From Sedimentisphaerales bacterium (GTDB taxonomy: Bacteria; Planctomycetota; Phycisphaerae; Sedimentisphaerales; SG8-4): DNA of 6,267 nt. Positions 5,513 through 6,267 of this stretch are shown here, in pieces; the first letter of the stretch is position 1, and the number at the start of each line of letters is the position of its first letter. The notes under the pieces were generated by a model. It did not search any database and was not told the origin of the DNA. It saw nothing but the letters and a program-made list of their open reading frames with translations. Position numbers and translations under genes: made by a program. The stretch is from NCBI GenBank assembly GCA_016932895.1, contig JAFGCA010000819.1, positions 1 through 6,267 on the forward strand, read 5' to 3'.

Positions 5513-6256
5513 TCAGCCGGCGCCGGGCAGGGCGTCCGGGTCGATGCCGAAGTGCCACAAATGTTCCGGCTTGGCGGGCACGTCCTTGCGGACCATCCGG
5601 AAGGGGTTGTCGCTGTCCACGACGTTTTGCAGGTTCTGCGCGTGGATGACCTGCACCCAGTACGGCTTGTCCTTGATGTAATGCTTCTTCACCTCGCGCG
5701 GGATGCGGCAGTGCCCCCACTGGCATATGGTTCGCGGATCCTCCGAGCTTTCCACCAGCGTGGGACAGTTGTTGAGCCAGTACTCCATGAACCACACGCG
5801 CCGGTCGCTCAGGTCCATGATGAGCCCGAACGGAAACACCATCACCCAGGGTTTCTCCCGTTCGGCATGATGGGCCTGCCAGGCGGCCTGAAGGGTCTTG
5901 ACCGCGTCCCGGTGGAAGGCGTCGTCGTTGTCGATGCGGGTGGTGATCAGGTCGTACCGGCCCGGCGCGAAACCTTGCAGCCAGGGGAGCTGGCCGTTGG
6001 TGGGGTAGATCAGTTGCAGGTTGGCGTAGCCGCTGCTTTCCAGCGTTCGGATGTAGCGCTCGGGGGTCCGCCGGTCCATGAGGACCAGCCACGTGAAATC
6101 CTGACAGGTCTGCCCGGCGATGCTCGGGAGCGTGATCGTGACAAACAGTCGCAGGCGATGTTCCATCCAGTGATCGGGCGAGATCCGCAGCCGGGCCTGC
6201 GGGTCGTACAGGCCGGTGTTGAAGCGGGTCAGGATGTAGTGCTTGAACGCGTCCAT
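5513..6256 (-). CDS. Putative rhamnosyltransferase-like glycosyltransferase (PF11316-type)
   Basis: A 247-residue, apparently soluble protein resembling the putative rhamnosyl transferase family, GT-A-like enzymes thought to add sugars to surface polysaccharides. Landmarks are HYILTRFNTGLYD (residues 6-18) at the very start, the block LFVTITLPSIAGQT followed by FTWLVLMDRRTPE (37-66), the acidic motif TTRIDNDDAFH (105-115), where D109, D111 and D112 probably bind metal and nucleotide-sugar, and WVQVIHAQNLQN (200-211), a characteristic late motif. No signal peptide or membrane segment is seen. The ATG at 6256 places the LTRFN motif where the family usually has it, but only 11 bases upstream are visible and they show no ribosome-binding site, so the start is less certain. 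It converges on nadB with a 21-bp gap. The donor sugar and acceptor cannot be determined; the rhamnose label is by family name only. Confidence 0.85.
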   Translation of the reverse strand: MDAFKHYILTRFNTGLYDPQARLRISPDHWMEHRLRLFVTITLPSIAGQTCQDFTWLVLMDRRTPERYIRTLESSGYANLQLIYPTNGQLPWLQGFAPGRYDLITTRIDNDDAFHRDAVKTLQAAWQAHHAEREKPWVMVFPFGLIMDLSDRRVWFMEYWLNNCPTLVESSEDPRTICQWGHCRIPREVKKHYIKDKPYWVQVIHAQNLQNVVDSDNPFRMVRKDVPAKPEHLWHFGIDPDALPGAG

Positions 6257-6267
6257 ACGCCGATGCC

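Noticed and set aside
5495..5522. Inverted repeat CGCCGGC/GCCGGCG between the convergent nadB and glycosyltransferase genes as a bidirectional terminator
   Set aside because: Only a 7-bp stem of self-complementary GC with a 14-nt loop, partly inside the minus-strand gene, and no T run on either side; expected often by chance at this GC content.
1..6267. CRISPR array, tRNA, rRNA, phage or defence genes
   Set aside because: No regularly spaced repeats, no cloverleaf or rRNA-like segments, and all substantial coding regions are accounted for by the five genes listed.

Overview
This is a GC-rich bacterial chromosomal window with five protein-coding genes, two of them cut by or close to the window edges. 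Four lie on the plus strand and one on the minus strand. The combination of a Tat-exported lipoprotein sulfatase, an exported ADP-ribosylglycohydrolase-fold protein and a NadB with an N-terminal RYL-type lead-in suggests a planctomycete or a related free-living or marine/soil bacterium. That placement is inferred from gene style; no rRNA or other taxonomic marker is present.

Layout: (1) 1-650, the C-terminal 215 residues of QueA, the queuosine tRNA-modification enzyme. (2) 651-781, a spacer with a GC hairpin and, just before the next gene, a small hairpin that pairs its Shine-Dalgarno sequence. (3) 782-2215, a type I sulfatase with a twin-arginine signal, a lipobox and the CAPSR formylglycine motif. 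(4) 2216-2356, a 141-bp imperfect palindrome bordered on both sides by ATAG, which looks like a miniature inverted-repeat element inserted exactly at the sulfatase stop codon. Its core is the dispersed CATTGCGAGCGAAGCGAAGCAATC-type repeat. (5) 2404-3606, a Tat-exported ADP-ribosylglycohydrolase-fold protein. (6) 3607-3832, a spacer with a plausible sigma70-type promoter, leader hairpins and a terminator-like hairpin right before nadB. (7) 3833-5491, L-aspartate oxidase (NadB), complete. (8) 5513-6256 on the minus strand, a putative rhamnosyltransferase-like glycosyltransferase that converges on nadB with a 21-bp gap.

Functional reading: the sulfatase and the ARH-fold protein are both predicted to act outside the cytoplasm. 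Once the inserted element is ignored they are about 43 bp apart, so they were probably a two-gene unit acting on an extracellular or cell-surface substrate that cannot be named from sequence. queA and nadB are housekeeping genes (tRNA modification, NAD biosynthesis) and the glycosyltransferase probably belongs to surface polysaccharide synthesis. I see no complete novel multi-gene system. The most notable items are the palindromic element with its apparent target-site duplication, the exported ARH-fold protein with altered metal motifs, and two candidate RNA-level control structures (the sulfatase Shine-Dalgarno hairpin and the nadB leader).
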